Source of the DNA: Gnetum montanum
Lineage: Eukaryota > Streptophyta > Gnetopsida > Gnetales > Gnetaceae
Direction of reading: 5' to 3'
Length of the DNA: 62,468 bases
NCBI GenBank assembly: GCA_015680685.1
Contig: MNCI01011957.1
Location: 291,413 to 353,880, forward strand
Under the pieces are notes generated by a model. The model ran no database searches and was not told where the DNA came from. It saw only the letters and a list, made by a program, of their open reading frames with translations. Of this stretch, positions 44,725-56,058 are shown piece by piece. How positions within the stretch are numbered: the first letter of the stretch is position 1; every line of letters begins with the position of its first letter. Position numbers and translations under genes: made by a program.

Positions 44725-45384
44725 ATCAGTTGCGGGCAATTGCAGGATCGATGCCTTCACCTTCGGGCTCATATTTCGGGCTATCCCGAATTTTAATTTC
44801 AATTATCGGAGATACAGAAAGGATAAATTAACTACCGCTACCACCAATAAGGTGGATATTATATTATATTTTTTATAAAAAAATCTAGAGCTTAATGACA
44901 CTTAGCATTTAGAATTTTAATTAAATTAAACTAGATTAGGGATTTTAGATTTATTTAAATAAATTACTTACAAAGGCAATATTTATAATATGTACAAATA
45001 TTAATTCCTCCTAACTTTATGAATAACTTCCTAACTATATAACTCCCTCCTAATTAAATGGGCAAGTAACCTCCTAACTTGTTGGGCAAGTAATCTCCTA
45101 ATTGGTTGGCCAAGTTACTTGGGAGAGAAGTTAGGTGAGATAGTTTTGAATATGTAACTTCCCTACCTACCTTGTAAACCTTATAAAAAGGCTTCATGAG
45201 GACTTGGGAAGAAGGAGGATTTTTGTAGGAGAATTTTTGGAGGATAATTTCTAGAGGATAATTTTTTGGGGGGAAAAAAATTTTGAAGAAGAGACTTTTG
45301 GGAGGTCTCATACATCACACTTTGGAAGGCTACTAGTTAGCACTTAGCCTCTCACTTGAAGACACTTTGGGGCCTTGAGAAGAG
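44725..45384 (+). other. AT-rich sequence with a TATA-like box, host of RT5
   Basis: No gene. Short direct repeats (AAGTAACCTCCTAACTTG / AAGTAATCTCCTAATTGG) lie at 45,060-45,115. A TATA-like CTTATAAAAAGG lies near 45,179-45,190, and RT5 is inserted about 200 bp downstream. This could be the start of another LTR or a promoter, but its partner is not in the window. Confidence 0.4.
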
Positions 45385-46972
45385 TGAAACACCGTGGAAA
45401 TTGCGAGTTGGCCTCAAGCAAAGATTCGTGATTCAGACAAGAGTACATGACAGAATTCTAGAAAGAAGAACAAGATAGGGCGATGCAAGGAGGCGGGCGG
45501 CATCAAGACTTTGATTTTCCTTTGCAGATTTCTTATCTTACTATGTTTTCCATTATTTACGCTATAGCATGCAACATAGCGTAATGACGCTTTGCGTAAC
45601 ATAGTCCGACATTCAAAGGTAGCTTACTTCAGCATCTTCGGCACAGCCCAAGGCCTAAGCAGCGTAATATGCGACTTCTCGTATATTTTGGCTAAGTCTT
45701 TTGTCCAAGGCCGAGTTTACGCTCTGTACGCATGGCAGCGTAATGAGCGTCGAAAAAGTCAAAGAGAGACCAAAGATGCACAGTAGATCGACACCTTTCT
45801 TTTTTTACATATTGGTCGCCTTACGCCCGTTACGCAACGTAGCGTGTGTCAGTGTAAGTCATCGTCAAAGTAATCATTGCTTACGCTTCACTACGCACGG
45901 CGACGTAAACGAGCATAAAGCAGCTTGAATCTATTGTCTTCATGCTTTATTATGCTCTTGTACGCGACGCAATGCGTACGAACGTAATGTAGCGCAAAAT
46001 CAACTGAGACATGCCCAACCCACATTTGTCACTCATATGCATAATACGCAGATGCGCGTATTGTGCATAGTCACGGATTTCAACACAAGGATGGTCATGT
46101 CAATGATCTTCCGAAAAGTTTGAAACACGTGTCATCACAGCTGTGCCTTCTCCACATATCGTGAAACCTATAAATATCCCAGTTGGCGAAGAATAGAAAG
46201 GGGGACAGAGACACAGAGAAACCACTGAGACAGAGAGAAAGAGTAGCATTTTGTGGGAACCACCTTGGCAGCTCTAGCTTTCCACAAAGACAGGAGACAC
46301 TTGGCTTGAGCATTGGCAGTAAGAGTGATTATCCCTTTGGCGAAGACACAACTTTCTCCATTGGCTATCATCGGCAGTTCCGAGCAAAGACTACCTAAGG
46401 CAAAAGGAGCAGACCAGAGATCCAGAGATCATGTGGTGTGGTTTGTGAGTTTCTATCGATCAGAAATAGTTGATCGATAGACGTCAGAACTTGACCTTCC
46501 TTGCATCCCTTCTCCGGCCTACAAGGTAGATCGGATTCTATCCTGCACTCCTGCTCAGACAGTTTACTTGTTTCTTATTGCTTTGTGTTTGCTTCATACA
46601 AAACAATTGGAGTCTCCCCACTGTAACTTGAATATACAAAATACTTATTTTCCTGGGTCAAACTATAGATCTTGTAGTCACGCGTTTCTCTCGTGTCTGA
46701 TTCCTGTTGTCAAGTTAACACTATCATCATCGTTACCATTCATCTACATCGCTTTTCTCTCATTTTGCGACTCACCGAATCAGATCCTTCCACGAAATAT
46801 TCGTAATCTTCATCGGTTTACTGATTAGTAAGTCCCTGTCCGATCGACAAGACCGTTCAGAGCGTCGCGGATTCATTTTTCCAGCATAGCCCTCGCACGG
46901 ATCCATGGTTAAAACTGTGTACACGAGATTTTGTTTGGTATTTTTCAGCTACCTACATTTTCCGTCGTTACA
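45385..46972 (+). repeat. RT5 5' LTR
   Basis: It begins TGAAACACCG and ends CGTTACA. A TATA-like CTATAAATAT lies near 46,168-46,177. CGTAA/TTACG motifs are frequent between 45,590 and 46,080. Apart from the first nine bases and the terminal TACA it shows little similarity to the RT4 LTR. Confidence 0.95.
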
Positions 46973-46978
46973 TTTTTC

Positions 46979-46997
46979 TGGCGCTAGAAGGAGGGCC
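46979..46997 (+). other. RT5 primer-binding site
   Basis: TGGCGCTAGAAGGAGGGCC, six bases after the LTR; identical to the RT4 site. Confidence 0.8.
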
Positions 46998-47217
46998 TAG
47001 GCTTCGATCCGTATTTTTTGGGTAGCCCTGTTAGCAATTTATACCCAAAACCGTAAACGTAATACCTCTAGGGAAGTTTACGGAAAATCACGTGGTGTAG
47101 ATCGGTCACAGGAACAATTCTTCTCAAATCCTACAGGGTAGAAAGCCTATTTGCGATCTTTTCGTTAGCTGCTTATTAGATCCAGTCATTTGTCACAGCT
47201 AATCCACTCGATCAATG

Positions 47218-49941
47218 GATTCCGTATACACAACCACAACCGCCATGGTCACCGCTGATGTGGGTACCACATCTATGAACCCCGTTACTGTCACCAGACC
47301 AGCTTTTGGTGCAGCGGGACCGCAGGGACCATCGCGTAGGTCATTGAGACTGCAGGGCAAAGACCCTGTTTTCACGGTCGTGACCCCTGAATAATACAAC
47401 TTCATCTATGTTAAGATCCAGGCAAAGCTTGCCTTTAGCTGAGCCGAGATTGAAGCAAAAAGAAACTTTGAGATGATCCATCGAGGAGGTCACGATTTCA
47501 CTCCAACAGCCTATGACATTATCCCTTTGACCGAACATCAGCATGAAATTATAACACAGTTGTTCATGGCCAAGGGCCAGGCTTCACGGGCTACGCTGGA
47601 GCCCCAGAATGGGGAGGAGGAAGAGGATGAATTGGCAGCCCAGTCAGAACATTCGTTCCATACTCTGAGCCCCCACACGTACATAAATCCCCTGTTTCCT
47701 TTCAACAGAGAGGCCGCTCCTCTTGATCCATCCATGACCACACAGACACATTTCCCTGTCATTCCACAAGCCACTGCGCAGCCATCCGGGCTACAAATGC
47801 AAATACCTCACAACAACATGGGGGCGGTTTCATCGCCTCGTGTACTCAGCATTCCGTCAGTGGTTCCAGCGACCACCGCGCCCCATTTCATCCCGTAGAT
47901 CCAACCCCAAACCATGTCCACAACTCGTCTGATCCAAACTTTGTCGCTGCCGCCCCCTCCGACCCGACAGATCACCGCCGTTGTGCAGCCATAGATACCT
48001 ATCCACCAGCCTACCGTGAGTCAGTGGACTTACCCCGTGGCACAACACAACCAATCTGCGGTATACGGTGTGAAACCCTCGGCGGCACCCCCAACACATA
48101 TTCCGCCGATGGTTCTGCAATATCCTCATCCTTATCCCATGCAGCAGATGGCAACTAACCTCTCTTCCCAAACTGGTGGGTGGTGGTCTTCACAGGCCCC
48201 CCTGCCTACAGGAATCGCCGCCCCACCGTCTACCGGCCAAACCATCCCACCATTTCCGCTGCCTGGCACAGCTTTTCCAGGTCAGCCCCCTGCTCCTCCT
48301 GCACAAGCACCTCCAGCAATAGGTCTGGATCAAGCCTTTTTACTGATTCAAACCCTCACCGAGGAGGTTAAGCGTCTTAAGGCTGCTGGCTCAGACATGG
48401 TATAGATCATGGACTTCTACCAAGATGATCCTATCAGCTCAGCGGTCCCTATGTTGTCGTTGCCAACAGGGATGTCCTTGCCTTATTTTACCAAGTATAA
48501 TGGGGAGGGGGATCCCAAAGCTCACTTGGTCACCTTTAGATCTAAATCCTTGTTGCTGCAACAGTGGCCTCATACGATTATCCGCGTCTTTGCTATGTCG
48601 CTGACAGGGAAGGCTCTGGACTGGTACCGAGCTCTCCCACGCTCTTCCATCTCAACCTTGGAAGAGCTTCTGACACAATTCGTGACTCGCTTTAAGTACA
48701 ACTTAAAGCCGAAAGTCATGTTAGATCAACTTATTGGAGTGAAAGAAGATCCTCTCGAACCAGTCCAAAAGTTCATACAGCGTTGGAATGCTACTTTGAA
48801 TGAAATCTGTGAGCCAATAGCAGATTCACATATATTGGCCATCTTCAAAGGAGTAGTCAATGACTTTATCAAGTCAAAGCTGTATTATCTTTCCCCGAAC
48901 CCCTTACATCAGGCCTTCGCTCAAATTAGAAGCATCCAAGATGTTGCGGAGGCCAGCAAAGACCCAGCGTATGTCGCCTACAAGAACACCCACAACAAGA
49001 GCAAGGACAAAGGTAAAGCGGCGACAACGATAGTAGCTGCGCTGGCTGAAGGTCCAAAGAACAAGAACAAGAAGGCACCTACCACGCCTCCTGAGACCAC
49101 GACCAGTGCAAGTGGCACCAGCCAAGATACGGCTACCCCTGAAGGCTCCCCCCAGCCAAAACCAAACTTTGAGCGTAAAGATCGCTTAAAGTATACAGCC
49201 CTGCCTGTAAAACATTCAGAATTGTTGAAACAACTATTAGGGGCTGGATACATGCAACCCAAAAGGGTATCCGAAGAAGCTCTGAAGCATCATAGACGTC
49301 ATTGTGAACTGCTGAAGAATCCTTCTTTAGCCCTACCTAACGAACCACCAGTTCCGAAATCTTTTAGGCTGGACCATTTCTGTGACTACCACCAGTTGTG
49401 TGGTCACGATACAGACTACTGCTGGGTGTTGAAGGATGACATTCAACGCATGATCGACGAGGATCATTTGAAACTGGATGGCAGTAGTCCGGCGCATCCA
49501 GAAAACCAAGCATTGCACGTGTATAGGGATCCGTTGAATGCAAATGACGCACCCTATCCAATCAGTGTGGTGAGTATGGACAGTGATAGGAAGGCACCAC
49601 CCAGACAACCTTTCGTTTTGCGTGTGCCAACCAACTCACAACAGGGGGGAGCCCTTCATCCACAGCCAATGGCGGATCACGGCCACCTTTTATCATTCAT
49701 GCACCTTATCAGAATGCCACCCAGCCACGTAGTAGTAGCCAAGCCGAGGCCTCGTCCGCGCCCACGCATAGGCCACCTTTCATCATTAGAGCTCCAAAAC
49801 CATCGGCTGCTCCTCTCACGCAGGGGCAGACCTATAACCAAAACCGCCAACCACCACCAGACAAACAAAAGTGAGAGGATACATCAGTCAATGCTACAAA
49901 AGACTACTCTACACTCGGCTTCCCTAAGCCCAGGCCCCTGA
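47218..49941 (+). pseudogene. RT5 gag
   Basis: The frame opens at ATG 47,218 (MDSVYTTTTAMV) and holds to about 49,640 with only five stops (near 47,392, 47,443, 47,896, 47,992 and 48,406), each one base from a sense codon by C-to-T or G-to-A. Parts: GPSRRSLRLQGK; an acidic patch GEEEEDELAAQSE; a P/Q-rich linker; the gag core with LPYFTKYNGEGDPKAHLVTF, SLTGKALDWYRALPRSSIS and PVQKFIQRWNATLNE; a K-rich stretch; the zinc-finger-like FCDYHQLCGHDTDYC. The final 100 codons (R/P-rich) look frame-shifted relative to RT4. This would be the capsid/nucleocapsid precursor. Confidence 0.88.
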
Positions 49942-51005
49942 CCTCTGTGCCTTCGCCTGTACCTCAGAGACAGGATAAAGGTGCAGAAACGGAGTCACCC
50001 CCTCTCGGCGAGAAAAGGAACAACCCCTCGATGGACACCATTTCGCCTCGGGAGATTCATCTCTTGGGAAGAATGGAAGAAAACAAGGGGAACAAACAAC
50101 CTAGCCGAGAGAGGGACCTCCTTGATGTGTTTACGCAGGTTAAACAAGCTTTAAAATAAAAAAATACAACACTGAGCCTCTATGACTTACTTATGACATC
50201 CCAAAAACATCGTGAGGCTATGGTCCGTATGTTGACATCCATACCTGTGGATGAAAGTTTACCAATGGAGGAGGAAGCGATCCACGCAATCGTGTTTCCT
50301 TCCGAAGTTGAGCAACCCAAGCCCACCTCACTGACCTTTCATGACGAGTCCATCAAAGATGATCCTGAGAAAGATCAGGTGACCACTGAACCCATGTTCA
50401 TCACAATTCGGGTCAGTCAGTACCTGATTCGGAGAGTACATGTGGACGACGGTGCCGCTGCAAACTTCATTCCTTATCCTATCATGGATAGGTTGGGTCT
50501 GGTCGACCAGATCATTCCCACGACAACAACATGCATAAAGTCATTCAATGGAGCAAGGGTTCAAGTCAAGGGGATGGTGCGTATCGAGTTTGTGGCAGGG
50601 AAGCAATTCCCAACGGATGCCACATTCTTAGTCGTCGAGGAGATGCCTAGCTTCAACTTGATCCTAGGGAGGTCCTGGTTAGCCCAGCTGAGGGTGGTTT
50701 CATCACCGATACATCAAGAAATACACCTACCTTACGTAGGAGGGGAGGTCGTGATATGCGGTGATGAAACCACCCCCAGAACTGTCAACAACATTAAGGA
50801 AGAATAGGGTTCGGAGAAAGAAGCCTCGGATGATCAAACCAATCTCCAAATCCCTCAAAAAATCGAAACCAATGATGACAGTTCAGCCTGGGCCAACCTG
50901 CCATTTCAGGATGGCGGCGTGGAGGAGTCAGACCGTAAGCCCCTCCGCCCTTACGTAGCATTGAACATAAAGGCCGTTAAGAAACAATTGCAAATTAGCG
51001 GTTGA
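49942..51005 (+). pseudogene. RT5 protease region
   Basis: It continues gag-pro: REIHLLGRMEENKGN, then a TAA at 50,157, LSLYDLLMTSQKHREAMVRM, then the retropepsin with RRVHVDDGAAANFIPYPIM, FLVVEEMPSFNLILGRSWLA and SSPIHQEIHLPYVGG. The catalytic D-(D)-G-A pattern is kept. After one TAG (50,805) the frame goes on with SSAWANLPFQ and VALNIKAVKKQLQISG to a TGA near 51,003; RT4 has a matching C-terminus. Apart from two stops this domain looks intact. Confidence 0.85.
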
Positions 51006-51252
51006 ACTGAATGACATTTACGCACATTATCATGTTTGTTAACAATTATCACAGTTTACGCTTAGCATTTCGTTTTCGCTTAATGCATATTTACGCCATA
51101 GAAATTTTCAACGTTTACACTTGTCATTCCTTCTTTACGCTGTTACATTCTTGTTATGTACGCATTCACGTCTTTTGATCACTTTAGCTCAAATACGCAA
51201 AAAAACAACAAAAAATATACACTACCACCTTACGCTTTCTACATTACGCAGA

Positions 51253-51380
51253 GGGCTCGCAACGGCCTTAAACTAGTTGTGGCCCGCAATGGCCTAAAAC
51301 TAACCATGGCCCGCAATGACCTAAAACTAGCTTCCAGATTACACGAATGCTCATGACGGCCTGCAATGGCCTAAAACTAG
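51253..51380 (+). repeat. Hairpin-unit array, between RT5 protease and the antisense gene
   Basis: Four units of GGCC-CGCAAT-GGCC type followed by TAAAACTAG. It has the same position and the same orientation relative to gag-pol as the array at 38,081-38,402 in RT4. The 250 bases before it contain several TTTACGC motifs and no gene. Confidence 0.8.
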
Positions 51381-51580
51381 TAATTCCACTCTGTCGTAAC
51401 ATAACTTAGGCGAAACCGTTAACAACTACGCTTACACTTTGCAGATAAAAACGTAAAAGACATAAAGACAAAAAAAATATATATAACACTTAAAATTGTC
51501 ACAAAATCTTATCGCTAGTCTTTCAGTCATCCCAGTAATCATTGTTGACAACAATCAATAAATCCATGCGTAAATCACAA

Positions 51581-54500
51581 TTACGCATCTCCTCTAATGC
51601 CACTGTCACCAGTATCTCTTAAGTCTGGCTCCAGTCCTAATAAATCGTCCTCTAGTGGGCCTTCTCTCCTGGGAAGTATTCCTTCATGAGGAATCCCCTC
51701 TTCATGAGGTCCCTGCTCTGGTATCGGCTCCACGAGAGGATGCTCTTCATCGCTGCATTCTTCCTCTTGTACTGGCTCCTCAACTTGCTTATCTTCTTTG
51801 TCCTCTGTTGGTACCTAGATACAGAAAACATGTTAGCAAGAATAAAACTTGATAATACAATTAGAAAATTTAGATTCAGTCATGCATAAACTTACTCGTG
51901 ATGGCCCTACTTCCACAGAAAAGGGAAGCTTGTCTAAGTCGGCCCACAGGTGCTCCATAATCTCATCCTCAGTCATATCAGACCACGCTCTATCTCCTAG
52001 TGCAGCTCCAGCCTTCACCTTCCCTTTCTCTATGTCAATCCAGCGAGGCTGGTCTAGGAAGAATGTAGGGACTATAGTCTGCCCCCAGGGAGAGTCATCT
52101 CCCTTTCCGGGGACGCACTTATAGTCACCTGCTCTTCGAACTTCTTGAAGGCTTCGGACGCTCCAATAACGTCAACGAAGACTTGCAAGGATTGAGCTTT
52201 GACAGCAGAATCACAATAAAGTTTACGATAAGCGATGCTTTCTCGCTTATACAAATGTTTGTGGTCCTTTTCATTCTGCCCCCACTCTTGCACACTTGCA
52301 CAGTAATCCCTCCAATCCTGGCTTTTCTGGGCTAGGAGCTCTATCTGTATCAGCTGCTCTACCAACGCTCAACTAGTTTGCACATTGTTTTTGATGGCAT
52401 TCCAATAACGGAAGTAGTTAATAACAGTAGTACGCCAGTCCTCATCGCCCATCTCCCGCGCCTGTAGGAATTCGCATCACGACTTCAAGTCCTCGACCTC
52501 TTTGGTTAGAGACTCAATCTTCTGCTCAGACCTCTGCAGCTTTTTCCAGAGGTTTTCATTCATGCCCTTACTCTCCCATAAGGAGCGTGTCGAGTGTAAC
52601 GCACATTTACGCATCTCCTCATAAATGTGGTGTGGCACGACTTCCCCATTAGATGGAGGCTCCAGTATGTCCAAATTAATGGGCTCCGTTGGGTCCCATC
52701 GAAGGCGAGCTCCTAAGAGCAAACATTATCATTGTATATGATACATTACTACCGTATAACAAAATAAATCTTTTATAGCTACAGCATACCGGCTTCAGGA
52801 TCGACGTGCTTGAGGCGTTCGATCATGTCACTGACAACACCTTTCATGAAGGCGAACTTGTCAGGAAAATCTCTCCACGCTCTGCTCACAGTGACGAACG
52901 TGGATGCATCTTCTTCTCCTGTAGCGTAGTCAAATTAGAAACTTTAATTATTAACAGAATTCTGCAAAATTTCTAACACGCTCATTACCTCTACCAGTAA
53001 CAGTGGCGACCCCGCCAACGTCTTCTGCTTCCTTCCCCCCTTCACGCACAAGGGTCTGTGCATCGCTTGCCCCTCCAGCTGGGGCCTCCTCATGCACATG
53101 AGTCTATGCGGTGCTTGTATCAACAGCTGAGGCCTCTTTTTCTGAAACTGGGGTCCCTTCCCCACGACTCAGTATCATTGCACTTATTTCAGGGGTCAGC
53201 TGCTCCATAATTTTCACTAGTCATATCACAATGCTCTTAATATATCTTTCCAAATATTCTAAGTGAACATTGCGTAATATAGTTTTCAATACATCTCCCT
53301 CACGCTTACCAGGCAGAGGCTTACTCCGCTGAACTCTGACCTTCACAGTTCGACCCGTGCCGCTCCCAGGATCCGCAGAAGCCTCGGCTATACGGAGCCT
53401 TTTACGCCGAGCTGCAGGTTCTACAACTTCTTCCGCCAGGCATTTCCCTCGTGAGGCATCGCCAGTGTAAGTAGGCATTATATCGAGACCTCGCACTCGA
53501 GGCACCGCCAAATCTCTGGTCGTTATAGACAGAGATTCCCCAATCCCTTCCGGAGGATCCTGCCCATGGGTAGTGCTGAGGAAATGCGTATCCAAGGTTT
53601 GGGTAGCTGGTCTCGGTCTTGTTGCTCCCAGACCCCATTCCTTTGGATGACCAAAAACTCAGTAAAACGTCGAAGGCAAGCTATGTAGAAGGCGTAATGC
53701 ACATTGAAATGAGACTCGAGCTTCTTGCGAAGCCTGATCATCTCAGTGCGTAGTCCCGCAGCAAAATAGCTTGCCCAATTGAACTGGGTCCCTTCTTCCA
53801 TAACCTCCCGCATAATACGGGTCTGCTCTATGGAAAAGAACTTCCCTTGCGAGAGCGTTTTGGAGAAAGTCCGAGCCCGGAAAAGGAGATAAATTGTCTT
53901 GGCGACTCCTAGTTTGATTCTTTCACAAGGAATCCCTTTAGGGTCCTTCTTGACCCCTACCCACTCCTCTAGCCACTTCTGGTAGCCGAGACTCCTATTA
54001 GCCTTCTCTTCTATGGGAATGCCATCAGAGGGGATGCTGAAGAGGTCTGCAAAGAGCTGAGCGTCAATGTCAAAACTTACACATATGTTATGTATGCGCG
54101 TGCAAAAGCACTCAGCCTTTTCGCTGAAGGAGTTGACAAGGGTTAGCATTTCGCTGACAGGGACATCAGGGGTCACGGCTAAAAATAAATGCATTAGCCT
54201 CGCTTCCTGTATCTTGGAGACTACCGCAACTGGGGCCGCCACTTGGCCGAGCCAGCGTTGTGCCTCCTTGATGTCGTCGTAGCGGAAGAGGACGGTATTC
54301 GCCTCGCGGCCGGAAATCGTAAGGGTAATCTCTCGGGATTCTCTGACTAAACAACGCAAGACACAAGTCAGGAAAAAACATTATTATGCAACGTTCACAG
54401 TTCACAACTACACCACGCAACAATAGAATACATAGCAGTCTTACCAGGTCCAAATGGCAAAGGAAATGGAGGAAGGTTCCTCTGCACGTCCTCAACGGTA

Positions 54501-55646
54501 AGGGGCAGATCCAAGGTCCAGTCATCATGTAGCCACCCGAGATTTTGGCAATTTTCAAAAGCGTCAGCATAGCGGGTGGGGTACTCATGAATGTCGAAGC
54601 CGATCTGCCCCATCACACCAGCGCGTACGTTGCTAGTTGAGGTAAATGCCTTTATTGCCGTTTTGGTCCATGACAATGTATCACCATCGCCTACTAACCT
54701 GTTCTCATGAATAAAAAACCTGTACCATACCACATAGATTTATCTTACGCTTTACAAAAACTTAGACAATAGACATGTAACAATATAGCCAACACAATTG
54801 CTTACCCGCCTGAGTAGTACATGGTGCCTGGTGGGTTCTGGAAGTAGGTCGAGACATGGCAAGCCACGAACAGAGTGTTATAGGTGTGGTAACAACTAAA
54901 CTGGGCCATCTCTCAGATCCAACCTAACCGCCTCAAACCTCGGACGCTAAGTTCTCGGTCCTCGGGATGACTAGTATCGATGGCTCCATCTGTCAAGAAG
55001 GCCAAAATGCCCTGCGCAGAACCCACTAGCAGGTGCTCCAAAATGGCACCAGCAATATCGCTTGACAAATTAGACCATATAATAATGCTGTAGTTACGTA
55101 GTAAGAACTGCAGAAACTCCAGCGCACCCTTTCGAAACCATATGGCCTTCCCATGCAACCGAGTTTGCGGGGGAGGGACATTAGGCACGATCGGGTTTAT
55201 GCAGCACAGAACCCCAACAATATTCAAGACGATCAAAATAGGCTTTAGCATAATACTGTACAGAAAACACAATACACAGATCAACGCCTAGATTTACATT
55301 TGCATGTTTGAATACAGAAAACCTACAAATTACGCTTAGTTATCCATGCCGAAATCGCCCAAACCTTTACAATAGCGCAAGGTTTGTCCCTGACAACGAC
55401 GATAGACGCAACCCCATTAAACCCTCGTCTTAACGCGAGGTCCATAGTCTAAAACCCCCATTTACGCGAACAACACTACAACAATAAACACAGCTAGAAT
55501 AACACAAATATGCAAGAGATGGCCTACCGGTTCAAGGGCGTAGGGTCCCTCACGTCAACCACCGCCTGCAAAGCGCGTTCCAAATTCTCTTGCACCTCGT
55601 CGATCTTAGCTAATTTCGTGTTCTTCTTTTTCTGTTTAGGCGCCAT
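51581..55646 (-). pseudogene. RT5 antisense gene: HAD/FCP1-like, transposon-protein-like, coiled coil; 8 exons
   Basis: Predicted exons (minus strand, GT-AG): 55,646-55,528; 55,255-54,806; 54,719-54,445; 54,346-53,310; 53,216-52,989; 52,918-52,790; 52,712-51,896; 51,814-51,581 (stop TAA). About 1,096 codons; intron phases agree with RT4 and exon 2 is 450 bp in both. Residues about 1-40 are a basic start (MAPKQKKKN); 41-189 FCP1-like (KPILIVLNIVGVLC, FRKGALEFLQFLLRNYSIII, YNTLFVACH, NPPGT); 282-627 a transposon-protein-like domain (YLLFRARTFSKTLSQ, QFNWASYFAAGLRTEM, RFTEFLV); 747-1018 charged coiled coil (WGQNEKDHKHLYKRE); then an acidic tail. Breaks: TGA 54,913; frameshift near 53,590; a TAG in exon 5; two TGA in exon 7. 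Better preserved than the RT4 copy. Confidence 0.85.
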
Positions 55647-55796
55647 TGTCACAGCTTCAAAACCTTCACAGCTTCACACATTCACGTCTTTGCAAATCAT
55701 ACGTTCCAACCTTCTTCTCTTCTTCCTCCCGCTTCGTAACAGTTAGAAATTTGAATTCGAGATAGCCAGCACCCCGTTCTTACTAAAAACTACTTA

Positions 55797-55805
55797 CTTA
55801 TATGC
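55797..55805 (-). promoter_or_regulatory. TATA-like box of the RT5 antisense gene
   Basis: The minus strand reads GCATATAAG about 150 bp upstream of the predicted ATG at 55,646. Its position relative to the gene is comparable to the box in RT4. Confidence 0.4.
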
Positions 55806-55896
55806 GAAAATCACTGACTTGATACCCGATTTCAGCCGGACTTTCCTAAAATGGAACCCGAAAATCAAGATATTAATGCGGCAGATATCGCATGCT

Positions 55897-55925
55897 CCAC
55901 TATCCGAAATGATGTTAAACTATCA
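55897..55925 (+). repeat. Single hairpin unit upstream of RT5 RT
   Basis: ATCCGAAATGAT followed by GTTAAACTA: one unit of the hairpin repeat on the pol side of the antisense gene, where RT4 has a full array. Confidence 0.55.
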
Positions 55926-56058
55926 CATCTTATCACCTCGTAATCAGGTAGCATTAATTATAGCCTCTTCACAAAATTCAAAATTCAATTAGCTTTCCAA
56001 GTTCGACAACACTACGTCATGCTTTCTCCTAATCATTTACGCGTTTGGCAATTTTGCA

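Noticed and set aside
45179-45384. Host gene promoter driven by the TATA-like box near 45,179
   Set aside because: No coding sequence follows on either side of the RT5 insertion within the window, so only a TATA-like match can be reported.
47857-49262. Several minus-strand frames opposite RT5 gag
   Set aside because: Shadows of a well-supported gag frame on the plus strand; no family resemblance.
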